NCBI RefSeq assembly: GCF_025836975.1
Contig: NZ_CP107548.1
Location: 3,472,001-3,536,000, forward strand
Length of the DNA stretch: 64,000 nucleotides
Reading direction: 5' to 3'
Source: Pollutimonas sp. M17
GTDB lineage: Bacteria > Pseudomonadota > Gammaproteobacteria > Burkholderiales > Burkholderiaceae_B
The position numbers were made by a program, and so were the translations under genes. Below the pieces are notes generated by a model. That model ran no database searches, was not told where the DNA came from, and worked only from the letters and a program-made list of their open reading frames with translations. Positions 50,703 through 60,107 of the stretch are shown here, one piece after another; position 1 is the stretch's first letter; each line of letters starts with the position of its first letter.

Positions 50703-51998
50703 TCAGCGCACCATGCCCGCCGCGGCCGTCTGGTGCGTGGCCGCATCGATCAGGATGAAGGCGCCGGTCGCCGCGTTTCCCGTATAGGGATCCAGCGCCA
50801 GCGGGTCGCGCGCCACCAGCGTCGCATGGCCGATATCGTTCATGTTCAGCACGTCGCCGGCCGGCACCTGCTGCAAGGCATTCATGTCGCGCCGGGTATG
50901 GACCGCCTTGATGCGCGCCTGGGTCAGGCGGGTTCCCTGCTTCAGCCAGTACTGGCGGGCCGGATTCAAGGCCTGCTGGTCCAGCCAGCACAGCTCGGCA
51001 TCGAATTCCCGGGCCAGCCTGAGCTGCGCGTCGGCGGGAACGATCAGGTCGCCGCGCGACACATCGATGTCCCGGTCCAGCACCACGGTTGCGCTGTCGC
51101 CGCCCACCAGCTCGGCGACGTCGGCATCGCCGCGCAGCAGTCGGGCCACCGTAGCCGTCAGGCCGGAAGGCAATACCTTGATGCCGTCTCCCACCTTCAG
51201 CGCGCCACCCGCCAACTGGCCGGCATAGCCCCGGAAGCCATCCACCCGGCTGCCATCATGACGTATGACCCACTGCACGAAGAAGCGCGCTGCGGCGTTT
51301 GGGGCGGCCGCCGCCACAGGCAGGGTTTCCAGCAGGGACAACAGCGGGGGGCCGTCATACCACGGCGTATTGCCCGATTCCTGGACCACGTTGTCACCCT
51401 TCAGGGCGGAGATCGGCACGATGTGGAAGTCGGGGATGCCCAGCGCCCGGGCCAGCTCGGCATAGGCGTCGGCGATGCGCTGGAAGACCTGGCCGTCCCA
51501 GCCGACCAGGTCCATCTTGTTGACGGCCACGATCACATGCTGCAAGCCCAGCAATTGCGCCAGCGCGCTGTGGCGTTTGGTTTGCGGCAGCAGGCGGCCG
51601 TCGGCGGCGCGGCTGGCGTCGACCAGGATGACGACCACCTGTGCGGTGGACGCCCCGGTGACCATGTTGCGGGTGTATTGCTCGTGTCCGGGCGCATCGG
51701 CCACGATGAACTTGCGCAGCGGCGTCGCAAAGTAGCGGTAGGCGACATCGATGGTGATGCCCTGCTCGCGCTCGGCCTCCAGACCGTCGGTCAGCAGGGC
51801 CAGGTCGATCTCGCTGGCCGGGGTGCGCTTGTACTTGGACTTGGCAATGGACGCCAGCTGGTCGGCGAATACGCCCTTGCTGTCATACAGCAGTCGGCCT
51901 ATGAGGGTGGACTTTCCGTCATCCACCGACCCGGCGGTGATCAGGCGCAGCACCTCGGTGCCGCTGGCGGACACCCATGATTCGTTGATTGCATTCAT
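50703..51998 (-). CDS. cysN: Sulfate adenylyltransferase subunit 1 (GTPase) CysN
   Basis: 431-residue GTPase subunit of ATP sulfurylase. G1 GSVDDGKST, G3 DAPGHEQY and G4 NKMD are present; an APS kinase domain is not fused to the C-terminus. GTP hydrolysis drives adenylation of sulfate with CysD. The start ATG overlaps the cysD stop by one base (TGATG). Family length 430-475. Confidence 0.95.
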   Translation of the reverse strand: MNAINESWVSASGTEVLRLITAGSVDDGKSTLIGRLLYDSKGVFADQLASIAKSKYKRTPASEIDLALLTDGLEAEREQGITIDVAYRYFATPLRKFIVADAPGHEQYTRNMVTGASTAQVVVILVDASRAADGRLLPQTKRHSALAQLLGLQHVIVAVNKMDLVGWDGQVFQRIADAYAELARALGIPDFHIVPISALKGDNVVQESGNTPWYDGPPLLSLLETLPVAAAAPNAAARFFVQWVIRHDGSRVDGFRGYAGQLAGGALKVGDGIKVLPSGLTATVARLLRGDADVAELVGGDSATVVLDRDIDVSRGDLIVPADAQLRLAREFDAELCWLDQQALNPARQYWLKQGTRLTQARIKAVHTRRDMNALQQVPAGDVLNMNDIGHATLVARDPLALDPYTGNAATGAFILIDAATHQTAAAGMVR

Positions 51999-52906
51999 CA
52001 GAAGTATCCCTGTTTCTTGCGGCGCTCCATCGAGGCCTCGGACGTCTGGTCGTCCATGCGCGTGGCTCCGCGCTCGGTAATGGTGGTGATGGCCGTTTCG
52101 GCGATGATCTGTTCAGGCGTGGCGGCCGCCGATGCCACGGGGCAGGTGCAGGAAATATCGCCCACGGTGCGAAAGCGCACCGTTCGGGTTTCGGGAATTT
52201 CCGTGGCCTTCGGCGGCGTAATGGGGCTTACGGGCACCAGCAGGCCGTTGCGCTGCACCACCAGCCGTTCGTGAGCGTAATAGATCGAGGGCAGGCTGAG
52301 TTTCTCGCGCGCGATGTACTGCCACACATCCAGTTCCGTCCAGTTCGAGATCGGGAATACGCGCATGTTTTCGCCCGCATGCACTTTGGTGTTGAACAGA
52401 TTCCAGAGCTCCGGACGCTGCGCCTTGGGGTCCCATTGCCCGAACTCGTTGCGAAAGGAAAATACCCGCTCTTTGGCGCGGGCCTTTTCCTCGTCGCGCC
52501 GGGCGCCGCCTATGCAGGCATCGAAGCCGAATTCCTCGATGGCTTCCAGCAAGGTCGTGGCCTGAGCGGCATTGCGCGAATCCGTCGCCCGCCGCAGCAC
52601 CACGGTCCCTCTGGCGATGGAGTCCTCGACCTGGCGGACGATCAGCGTTTCACCCAGCTCGGCGACCCGCCCGTCGCGGAACTCGATGACTTCATCGAAG
52701 TTGTGGCCTGTATCGATATGCATCAGCGGAAACGGAAACCCCGCCGGCCGGAAGGCCTTCTCGGCCAGGCGCAGGAGCACGACCGAGTCCTTGCCGCCCG
52801 AAAACAGCAGCACGGGGCGTTCGCACTCGGCCGCCACCTCGCGAAGAATATAGATGGCTTCCGATTCCAGCCAGTCCAGATGAGTTCTTGATGAGATATC
52901 GCCCAT
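51998..52906 (-). CDS. cysD: Sulfate adenylyltransferase subunit 2 CysD
   Basis: 302-residue PP-loop ATPase of the PAPS-reductase-like fold: SGGKDS (about 40-45), MHIDTGHNFDEVIEFRD, GGARRDEE, and C-terminal family patches WTELDVWQYI and RYRTVGDISCTCPV-like RFRTVGDISCTCPV. Adenylates sulfate to APS together with CysN. Met at 52906 fits the family start; upstream codons overlap cysH. It follows cysH by 11 bp. Confidence 0.95.
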   Translation of the reverse strand: MGDISSRTHLDWLESEAIYILREVAAECERPVLLFSGGKDSVVLLRLAEKAFRPAGFPFPLMHIDTGHNFDEVIEFRDGRVAELGETLIVRQVEDSIARGTVVLRRATDSRNAAQATTLLEAIEEFGFDACIGGARRDEEKARAKERVFSFRNEFGQWDPKAQRPELWNLFNTKVHAGENMRVFPISNWTELDVWQYIAREKLSLPSIYYAHERLVVQRNGLLVPVSPITPPKATEIPETRTVRFRTVGDISCTCPVASAAATPEQIIAETAITTITERGATRMDDQTSEASMERRKKQGYF

Positions 52907-52917
52907 GTTCTTCCTTT

Positions 52918-53637
52918 TCAATCCTTCAGGTTGCCCGCATGCAGGCCGCATTCCTTGCTCAGCTTCTGTTCCCACCACCACCGCCCGGCCCGCTCGTCCT
53001 CGCCCGGGCGCACCGCCCGGGTACAGGGCTCGCAGCCTATCGAGGGATAGCCCTTGTCGTGCAGGGGGTTGTACGGAATGGCAAACCGCCTGATGGCGGC
53101 CCACACGTCATCATGCGTCCAGGCGGCCAACGGGTTGTACTTCCGCAAGCCAAAAACCGGGTCGAGCTCCGATTCGGGCAAGTCCGCCCGGGTCAGGGAC
53201 TGGCCGCGGCGCTGCCCGGTCAGCCAGGCCGAATGCCCATGCAGCGCCCTGCGCAAAGGCTCCACCTTGCGCAGGGCGCAACATTCCTTGCGCAAGGCGA
53301 CGCTTTCATAGAAGGCAAAAGCGCCATGGGCGTCGACATGCGCCTTGACCGCACCCGGTTCGGGCTGCACACGGCGTATCGCCACGCCATACCGGTCGTG
53401 AACGGCCTGGATCAGGGCCAGCGTTTCCGCATGCAGGCGGCCGGTGTCCAGCGTAAAAACCTGGATGGGCAGGCCGGCCGAGAAAATGGCATGGGTCAGC
53501 ACCATGTCTTCGGCGCCCAATGAAGAGGCAAACACCGCATCCGGATGGCTTCGGGCAATGTTTTGCAGAACGTCCTGCAATACGGCCCACGAACTGGCCG
53601 GGGATGGGTCCGGCGCCGGGGAGAAAACCGCGCTCAT
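52918..53637 (-). CDS. cysH: Assimilatory APS reductase CysH
   Basis: 239-residue reductase turning adenylyl-sulfate into sulfite. PP-loop-like FASSLGAEDMV, TLDTGRLHAET, KYNPLAAWTHDDVW and the catalytic cysteine in KECGLH near the C-terminus are present. The Cys-Cys pair (KECCALRK) and C-E-P-C (GCEPCTRAV) are the four [4Fe-4S] ligands that separate APS reductases from PAPS reductases, matching the absence of a cysC gene here. Met at 53637 is chosen by homology start. First gene of cysH-cysD-cysN. Confidence 0.93.
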   Translation of the reverse strand: MSAVFSPAPDPSPASSWAVLQDVLQNIARSHPDAVFASSLGAEDMVLTHAIFSAGLPIQVFTLDTGRLHAETLALIQAVHDRYGVAIRRVQPEPGAVKAHVDAHGAFAFYESVALRKECCALRKVEPLRRALHGHSAWLTGQRRGQSLTRADLPESELDPVFGLRKYNPLAAWTHDDVWAAIRRFAIPYNPLHDKGYPSIGCEPCTRAVRPGEDERAGRWWWEQKLSKECGLHAGNLKD

Positions 53638-53746
53638 GATTCGCTCGCTCTTGCACCCGCCGCGCCGCCTTCCCATCGACTCGAGACCGGCCCGCCACAG
53701 GCAAATAAAACGACAGTCTGACCGGCCGGCGGCCTGGTGGGAACGA

Positions 53747-53759
53747 CTTAATAGTTAAG
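53747..53759. promoter_or_regulatory. TTAATAGTTAA motif, cysH side
   Basis: CTTAATAGTTAAG, an interrupted palindrome 110 bp before cysH. The 11-base core recurs inverted at 53914-53924, and ATTAATAG at 53778-53785. Candidate regulator site; no known consensus assigned. Confidence 0.4.
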
Positions 53760-53895
53760 TAGTTATCACCAGCGGCCATTAATAGAAATCGACATAAGCT
53801 CATGCCGCGCCGGGTCCGGCCTTGCCTCGGGGGTCACCCGGTAGCACAATCGTCAGGGCCGAGAGCGGAAAGCCGCCGGATCCCGCTTTCAATGC

Positions 53896-53932
53896 GTCCC
53901 CAATTAATTGGAATTAACTATTAATCGGGGAC
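53896..53932. promoter_or_regulatory. 37-bp palindrome upstream of gdhA
   Basis: Arms GTCCCCAATTAAT and ATTAATCGGGGAC match at 12 of 13 positions around an 11-nt centre, 93 bp before the gdhA start. A TAAAAT at 53950 could be a -10 box. It could be a large operator, or a hairpin in the cysH-side leader. Confidence 0.5.
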
Positions 53933-54025
53933 GTAGTAAGCTCTCGCACTAAAATAACCGCGTTCGGCCGGGCGGAAGGCCCGGCGCCTTCCTGTTTGCC
54001 TTCCTCTTACGCTAAGGTCCACATC

Positions 54026-55315
54026 ATGTCAGAACACCCGACGCATGCTCTCCCTTCCTACCTGCACTCCGACGACCTGGGTCCCTGGGGCATTTACCTG
54101 GAGCAAGTGGAGCGCGTGACTCCCTATCTGGGCAAGCTCGCGAAATGGGTTGAAACCCTGAAACGCCCGAAGCGCTCGCTGATCGTGGACGTGCCCGTCG
54201 AACTGGACAATGGCACCATCGCCCACTTCGAAGGCTATCGTGTGCAGCACAACACCACGCGCGGCCCCGGCAAGGGCGGCGTCCGATTCCACCAGGACGT
54301 CACCCTGTCCGAGGTCATGGCGCTGGCGGCCTGGATGTCCGTCAAGACCGCCGCGGTAAACCTGCCTTTCGGCGGAGCCAAGGGCGGCATACGCATCGAT
54401 CCCCGCAATTACTCCCGTGGAGAGCTCGAGCGCATCACCCGCCGCTACACCAGCGAAATCGGCGTCATCATCGGGCCCCACAAAGACATACCCGCGCCCG
54501 ACGTGAACACCAATGCGCAGACCATGGCCTGGATGATGGACACGTATTCCATGAACGAAGGCGCCACGACCACCGGCGTGGTCACCGGCAAGCCGGTTTC
54601 GCTGGGCGGCAGCCTGGGCCGCGTCGAAGCCACGGGCCGCGGGGTCTATGTGGTGGGCTGCGAGGCCGCGCGCGATGCCGGCATACCCATCGAGGGCGCC
54701 CGCGTGGTCATACAGGGCTTCGGCAACGTGGGCGGCACCGCCGCCCGGCTTTTCTATGAAGCCGGCGCCAAAGTCATCGCCATCCAGGACCATACGGGAT
54801 GCCTGCATAACGCCAACGGCCTGAACGTGCTGGCCTTGCTCAAGCACTCGGAAGAACATGGCGGCATTGCCGGCGCGCCCGACGCCGAAAACCTGACACC
54901 CGCCGAATTCTGGGCGCTTGAAACAGAACTTCTGATTCCGGCCGCGCTGGAAGGGCAATTGAACGAGCACAACGCCAATTCCGTGCGCGCCCGTATCGTC
55001 ATCGAAGGCGCCAACGGCCCGACCACGCCGGAAGCCGACGACATCCTCACCTCGAACGGCACGCTCATCGTCCCCGACGTGCTGGCCAATGCGGGCGGTG
55101 TCACGGTCAGCTACTTCGAATGGGTCCAGGACTTTTCCAGCTTCTACTGGACCGAGCCGGAAATCAACCACCGCCTGGAAGCCATGATGCGCGCCGCCTA
55201 CTCCTCGGTGTCCGCCGTAGCCAAAGAGCACCAGGTCAGCCAGCGCACCGCGGCCTTCATCACGGCCTGCACGCGCATCCTGGAATCGCGCGAGGTGCGT
55301 GGGCTCTATCCCTGA
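54026..55315 (+). CDS. gdhA: Glutamate dehydrogenase, NAD(P)-dependent
   Basis: 429-residue enzyme interconverting 2-oxoglutarate plus ammonia and glutamate. The N-terminal domain has the substrate site GGVRFH and [13 protein letters not shown] with catalytic Lys, plus [17 protein letters not shown]. The C-terminal Rossmann domain has [13 protein letters not shown]. Hexameric class by length. Met at 54026 follows AAGG; an upstream Met at 53996 is less likely. It is divergent from cysH, and its stop overlaps the treY 3' end by 10 bp (convergent). Confidence 0.95.
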   Translation: MSEHPTHALPSYLHSDDLGPWGIYLEQVERVTPYLGKLAKWVETLKRPKRSLIVDVPVELDNGTIAHFEGYRVQHNTTRGPGKGGVRFHQDVTLSEVMALAAWMSVKTAAVNLPFGGAKGGIRIDPRNYSRGELERITRRYTSEIGVIIGPHKDIPAPDVNTNAQTMAWMMDTYSMNEGATTTGVVTGKPVSLGGSLGRVEATGRGVYVVGCEAARDAGIPIEGARVVIQGFGNVGGTAARLFYEAGAKVIAIQDHTGCLHNANGLNVLALLKHSEEHGGIAGAPDAENLTPAEFWALETELLIPAALEGQLNEHNANSVRARIVIEGANGPTTPEADDILTSNGTLIVPDVLANAGGVTVSYFEWVQDFSSFYWTEPEINHRLEAMMRAAYSSVSAVAKEHQVSQRTAAFITACTRILESREVRGLYP

Positions 55316-57990
55316 TCGGGCAACAGCACCGCCACGGGCAGGCCGGAAAGCACATCGGCCAGCCTCAGGGTGCCGTCGGGGCCGCTGCGCATGACGCTGC
55401 CCCGCAAGCTGTCGCGCAGCGCCGCCCCCAAGTGGCGGCGCGGCAGCACCAGCGCCGTATCTTCCCAGAAGTCCGGCGATATCGCGGGCAGAGCTCCGCC
55501 CGACGCCGTATCGATCCCGCCCGCCACCAGGCGCGGCGCCACCACAAGCACATGTTGACCCTCGCCGCAGAGCAGGAAGGCCAGCACATGCGCCTGGCGG
55601 GCGCCCTGGACCGGCAGCGCAATATACCTTCCCGATGAGAATACCCGGGGCACGCGGCGCCGGATCTCAAGCAGGCGGGCCAGCACGGCCTGCTTGATGC
55701 GGCCGGTCTTCCAGTCCGGCAGCACGGCGCGCAGATCGGGCAAGCCACCGTCCAGGGCATGCAGCGCGGCCCGCCGGGCATCGTAGTCGACCGGACGGCG
55801 GTTATCGGGGTCCACCAGGCTGAAATCCCAGAATTCCGTTCCTTGATACAGATCGGGCACGCCCGGCGACATCATGCGCAGCACCACTTGGGACAGGCTG
55901 TTGACCGCGCCCGCCGGTGCCAGCCTTTCGGCAAAAGCGGCGATATCGCGCAGCAAGGCATGCAGCGCCCGGCCCGGACGCAAGTTGTCCAAGAAGTCCA
56001 TGGCGGCATTTTCATGCGCCACGTTCGGCTGGAACCAGCTTGAATCCAGCTTGGCCTCGCGCATGGCCTTGACCTGCCATTCCCCCAGGCGCTGGATATA
56101 GCCGTCCACCCCCGCCGCATCGTCCGCATCCAGATCCAGGGGCCAGGCTCCGACCATGGTCTGGAACAGCATGTAGCGCTGCGCCCGGCCAGATCCCGAG
56201 TCCGGCACATAGCCGGCTTCCGGCCAGCGCATCCATCGGCCGCTGGCGGCGGCCCACTCATCGGGAATCTCGCTGACGACCGCCAGCCGCGCCCGAACGT
56301 CCTCTCCCCGCTTGTGATCGTGCGTGGCGGTCGCCAGCAGGGCGTACCGGGCATGCTCGGCCCGCCAGGCATTGCGTTGGTGGAAGTCCTCGGGCGATAT
56401 TGAAAACACATCGGGGTCCGCTCCCACCTCGTTGCGCGAAATCAGGCGGCCAAAGCGATAGAAAGCGGTGTCCTCGACGGACTTCGCCGCCAAGGGCGGC
56501 GTAAGCTGCTGGAATCGCCTGACCGCCTCGCGCTGCAGCAAGCGCGGCGATACGCCCGGGACGGCTTCGTCCGTCGACAAGGGGGCGCCGCCCAGGCAAT
56601 TGTCCAGCCAGTCCAGCAGCTTGAGTTCATATTCATCCGGCGCCAGGCTGTCCCTGACCTGCTTCACCAGCGCCGCGAACAGACGGGCGTCCGACGGATT
56701 CCTGCCGCTTTCGCCGGCATAGCTGCGATAAACCGGAAAAGCGATCAGCAGTTCATCCAGCATGCGCCCCAGCGCTTCGACGCTCCAGTCCCTGGAATCC
56801 ACGCCGGCCTGTGCAAGGCCGGACAGAACGCGAAGCAGGCCCTTGCGCTCGGCCACGAAGTGCCGCCGCAGCATCAGGCATCGGGCGTCTTTTACATAGT
56901 CCTGCGCCGAACGCCCGCCGCCGGAGACGTCTTCCCATACCTGCGACAAGGCTTCTTTGCCCGACGGATCATGCAGCACGGCGCCGGCCTGGTCCATGAA
57001 ATCGTAGCCGCTGGTGCCATCCACCTGCCAGTCTTCACCCAGGACCTCACCGGCGGCCAGGATCTTTTCCACGATCAGCCAGGGCCGGTCGCCCGCCAGT
57101 CCGGCGGGCCGAAGCGCGCTGCGCGCATCGAGTTCGGCGCGCAGCCGGCGGCAATAGTCCAGTGGCCGGGCCAGGCCGTCGACATGGTCGATGCGCAAGC
57201 CGTCTATCAAACCCTCGGCATAAAGGCGCAGGGGCAGCTCATGGACGGCATCGAACACCTCCGGCCGTTCCACGCAAACCCCGATCAGTTCATTGATTTC
57301 GAAGAAGCGGCGCCAGTTGATGCAGTCGGCGGCGCAGCGCCACCAGGCCAGCCGATAATGCTGGCGCTCCAGCAGGGCATGCAGGCGCTGGCGCCCATCG
57401 GGCAGCCTGCCATCGTACTGCTTGCGGGCAACGCAGCTGTCCATGCCTGCAAGCCGCAAGGTATCCGGAGCGATCGGATAGCGCATGCCGCAGGCTTCGA
57501 TCTCAGGGGAAATCCCCCCCCCATCCAGGACCAGCCGGATATCGCCCTTGCCCAGGCAGCTTCCATAGGGCTCCGGCAGGAACGGAGCCAGCACCTTGCC
57601 GCGCAGCGCCGGATCGGCCGGCTGCCAGTCGATGTCGAACCACTGGGCATGGGGGCTGGCGGTGCCCAGGCGCAGCACGTCCCACCACCATGCATTGTCC
57701 GGGTGCGCCGCCATGTGATTGGGCACGATATCGAGAACCAGCCCCATGCCATGGCGGCGCAGGACCTGAGCCAGCGCCGCCAGTGCCGGTTCGCCGCCCA
57801 GCTCCGGATTGACCGTCGAATGATCGACCACATCGTAGCCATGCAGCGAGCCGGAGCGTGCGCGGGTGATGGGCGAGAGATAGAAATGGCTGACTCCCAG
57901 CTGCGCGTAATACGGCACCTGCGCGCGGGCGTCGTCCAGGGTAAAGCCGCGGTGCAGCTGCAAGCGGACGGTGGCGCGCGGCATGCTCAT
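55306..57990 (-). CDS. treY: Maltooligosyl trehalose synthase TreY
   Basis: 894-residue GH13 enzyme that isomerises the reducing-end alpha-1,4 bond of maltodextrin into an alpha,alpha-1,1 bond. Seen: [14 protein letters not shown] (conserved region I), [15 protein letters not shown] with nucleophile Asp, [11 protein letters not shown] with acid/base Glu, and [17 protein letters not shown] with the third Asp. Its product is cut by TreZ, encoded in the same operon, to free trehalose. The start overlaps the malQ stop (ATGA). Confidence 0.95.
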   Translation of the reverse strand: MSMPRATVRLQLHRGFTLDDARAQVPYYAQLGVSHFYLSPITRARSGSLHGYDVVDHSTVNPELGGEPALAALAQVLRRHGMGLVLDIVPNHMAAHPDNAWWWDVLRLGTASPHAQWFDIDWQPADPALRGKVLAPFLPEPYGSCLGKGDIRLVLDGGGISPEIEACGMRYPIAPDTLRLAGMDSCVARKQYDGRLPDGRQRLHALLERQHYRLAWWRCAADCINWRRFFEINELIGVCVERPEVFDAVHELPLRLYAEGLIDGLRIDHVDGLARPLDYCRRLRAELDARSALRPAGLAGDRPWLIVEKILAAGEVLGEDWQVDGTSGYDFMDQAGAVLHDPSGKEALSQVWEDVSGGGRSAQDYVKDARCLMLRRHFVAERKGLLRVLSGLAQAGVDSRDWSVEALGRMLDELLIAFPVYRSYAGESGRNPSDARLFAALVKQVRDSLAPDEYELKLLDWLDNCLGGAPLSTDEAVPGVSPRLLQREAVRRFQQLTPPLAAKSVEDTAFYRFGRLISRNEVGADPDVFSISPEDFHQRNAWRAEHARYALLATATHDHKRGEDVRARLAVVSEIPDEWAAASGRWMRWPEAGYVPDSGSGRAQRYMLFQTMVGAWPLDLDADDAAGVDGYIQRLGEWQVKAMREAKLDSSWFQPNVAHENAAMDFLDNLRPGRALHALLRDIAAFAERLAPAGAVNSLSQVVLRMMSPGVPDLYQGTEFWDFSLVDPDNRRPVDYDARRAALHALDGGLPDLRAVLPDWKTGRIKQAVLARLLEIRRRVPRVFSSGRYIALPVQGARQAHVLAFLLCGEGQHVLVVAPRLVAGGIDTASGGALPAISPDFWEDTALVLPRRHLGAALRDSLRGSVMRSGPDGTLRLADVLSGLPVAVLLPDQG

Positions 57991-60107
57991 GCGCCGCCCC
58001 TTGCCCGGGCTATCCCGGCAAGGCTGGATGCCACCCCGGGATCGCTGAATATCTGCTCTACGCTCATGGGAAGCGTTTGCATCCAGTTGGGATGCGCGTT
58101 TGCACCGGTCTCGCCGTGGCCGGGCAGATTGGGCTGATCCTCCATGCCCAGCAGGTCCTCCATGGCAATAATGACCAGGGGGCTGGGCGTGGCGGCCACG
58201 AAGCCCAGGATGGCATCGCGCGGCGCGTCGGCCTGCGGGTCGGGCGCCCCTTCAGGCAGGCTGCCCGCCGCCCGCATGGCATTGCACAACGCCTTTTTCT
58301 CGCCCTCGCGCCATTGCGCGGCAGCCAGCCATGCGCCGTGGCCCGGCGTTTCTCCCAGCCGTTCGCGCCAATACAGATCGCGCCCTTGCCACCAGCCCGC
58401 GATCGTCGGCAAATCGTGCGTCGTGGGCGTCGCCATGGTCCAGGCCGGCCACTGCCGGGGCGCCGTAAACGGCGGAGGACCTTCGTCCTCGCCCGCCTGG
58501 CCGTCCCGCTGGAACCACAGCACGCTCATGCCCATCACGTTCTTTTCCTGCAATTGCTCGTTGAAGCCCTCGGGCACCGTGCCCAGGTTTTCGCCCACCA
58601 CGATGGCCTGGTGCCGCCATGCTTCCAGCACCAGCAGGCGCAGCATGTCCTCCGTCGGATAGCGCAGATACGCGCCGTCGGCGGGCGACTCGCCCTGCGC
58701 CACCAGCCACATGCGCGCCAGGCCAAGGATATGGTCGACGCGGACGCCGCCGGCGTAACGGAATGCCGCCCGCAATATCTCGATGAAGGCCGCATAGCCG
58801 GTATCGCGCAAGGCACGGGGGGACATGGCGGTCAGGCCCCAGTCCTGTCCCAATGACTGGTACAGGTCCGGCGGCGCGCCGACCGATACGCCCGCCAGGA
58901 TTTCCTTCTGGCGGCTCCAGGCATGGCTGCCGCGGGCGTCGGTGCCGATGGCCAGATCGGTGATCAGCCCCAGAGGCATGCCGGCATCGAGGGCGCTGCG
59001 CTGAGCATCCAGCATGCCCCGGTGAGCGAGCCATTGCAGGAACACATGGAAGTGGATTTCCTTTTCCTGCGAGGCGGCATAGGCGCGCAGGCCCGGCCCG
59101 GAGGGATCGTGAAGGGCGTCGGGCCAGTCCTGCCAGCCGCTTTCCGGCCCCAGTTCGGGCACATGGCTGCCATGCAGCGCCTCGAATCGCGCATGGCTTG
59201 CCAAGGCCTCGCCGCCTTCACGGGAGAACGCATCCAGATCCTCATGCAGCGCCTTGCCGCCGCACCGGCGGAAGGCATCGTGCATGCGCCTGAACAGCCG
59301 CAGGCGCCGGGGCAGCATCTGCGCCCAGTCGATGTGCAAGGTGTCCGTCGCCATGCCATGGCCGTCTTGCGGCTCGTCCGGATCCAGCGCCGCCAGGAAG
59401 GCATCCTTGCCCAGCACGTGTTCCGGATCGATATAGGCGGCATTGAGAAACAGGCGGCTCGAGGGAGAATAGGGGCTGAAGCGTTGCGGAGCCGCGCTGA
59501 ACATGGCATGGACGGGGCTGATCGCCAAGGCGGCGGCGCCCCGCTTGCCCGCTTGCCCGGCCAGTTGGGCAAGCAGGGAATATTGGCCGGCATGCCGGCC
59601 GCGCAGGCTATAGACCTGGGCGGCCATCCCCCATGGGCGGCCCGGCCGATGGCCCGCCAATTCCTGAACCGAGGGACAGCGGCGAGGGCTCACCGCCAAG
59701 GTCCGTTGCGAGTTCCCGATAGAAAGGTTGTGGTAGCCGGGCCGGCTTACCGGATCGATGCGCACCATGCCGTTCCCGGCCTGCGCCGCCATCCCGCTGC
59801 GCTGCCCGCCCCCCTCCAGTTCCAGGCTATACGCCAGAGGACCCGCGTGGGCGAATACCGGCGCCTCGTCCGCCTGGACGATCACCATCCCGGCCCCGCC
59901 CGGCCGCGCCTCCCGCTCCAGCCTGAGCCGGCTTTCGGCGATCTGGGACGGACTGGCGCAAGGCAGCTCCAGCGCGTCCAGCAGCCTGCGCAGGATTTCG
60001 TCGCGCACCTGGCGCCGGTTCCCGAAAGCGTCCGTCCACCCGGCCTCCAGCCCCGCTTCCCGCGCCAGTGCAAGAAGCGCCGCATCGGCTCCGGCATGCG
60101 CGTTCAC
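57987..60107 (-). CDS. malQ: 4-alpha-glucanotransferase MalQ
   Basis: 706-residue GH77 amylomaltase that moves glucan chains between maltodextrins, supplying longer substrates for TreY. Catalytic Asp in GGVRVDHILGLARMW, Glu in VVGENLGTVPEGF and Asp in TPTTHDLPTIAGWW are seen, after an N-terminal extension typical of the long proteobacterial form. The GTG at 60107 overlaps the treZ stop (GTGA), which fixes the start; 16 upstream codons lie inside treZ. Confidence 0.93.
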   Translation of the reverse strand: MNAHAGADAALLALAREAGLEAGWTDAFGNRRQVRDEILRRLLDALELPCASPSQIAESRLRLEREARPGGAGMVIVQADEAPVFAHAGPLAYSLELEGGGQRSGMAAQAGNGMVRIDPVSRPGYHNLSIGNSQRTLAVSPRRCPSVQELAGHRPGRPWGMAAQVYSLRGRHAGQYSLLAQLAGQAGKRGAAALAISPVHAMFSAAPQRFSPYSPSSRLFLNAAYIDPEHVLGKDAFLAALDPDEPQDGHGMATDTLHIDWAQMLPRRLRLFRRMHDAFRRCGGKALHEDLDAFSREGGEALASHARFEALHGSHVPELGPESGWQDWPDALHDPSGPGLRAYAASQEKEIHFHVFLQWLAHRGMLDAQRSALDAGMPLGLITDLAIGTDARGSHAWSRQKEILAGVSVGAPPDLYQSLGQDWGLTAMSPRALRDTGYAAFIEILRAAFRYAGGVRVDHILGLARMWLVAQGESPADGAYLRYPTEDMLRLLVLEAWRHQAIVVGENLGTVPEGFNEQLQEKNVMGMSVLWFQRDGQAGEDEGPPPFTAPRQWPAWTMATPTTHDLPTIAGWWQGRDLYWRERLGETPGHGAWLAAAQWREGEKKALCNAMRAAGSLPEGAPDPQADAPRDAILGFVAATPSPLVIIAMEDLLGMEDQPNLPGHGETGANAHPNWMQTLPMSVEQIFSDPGVASSLAGIARARGGA

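Larger units (their letters stand above)
53638..54025. other. Intergenic regulatory region between cysH and gdhA
   Basis: 388 bp without a credible gene. It holds the divergent promoters of cysH and gdhA in an AT-rich patch, three copies of a TTAATAG-type motif and a 37-bp palindrome. Bases 53790-53890 show nothing notable. Confidence 0.7.
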
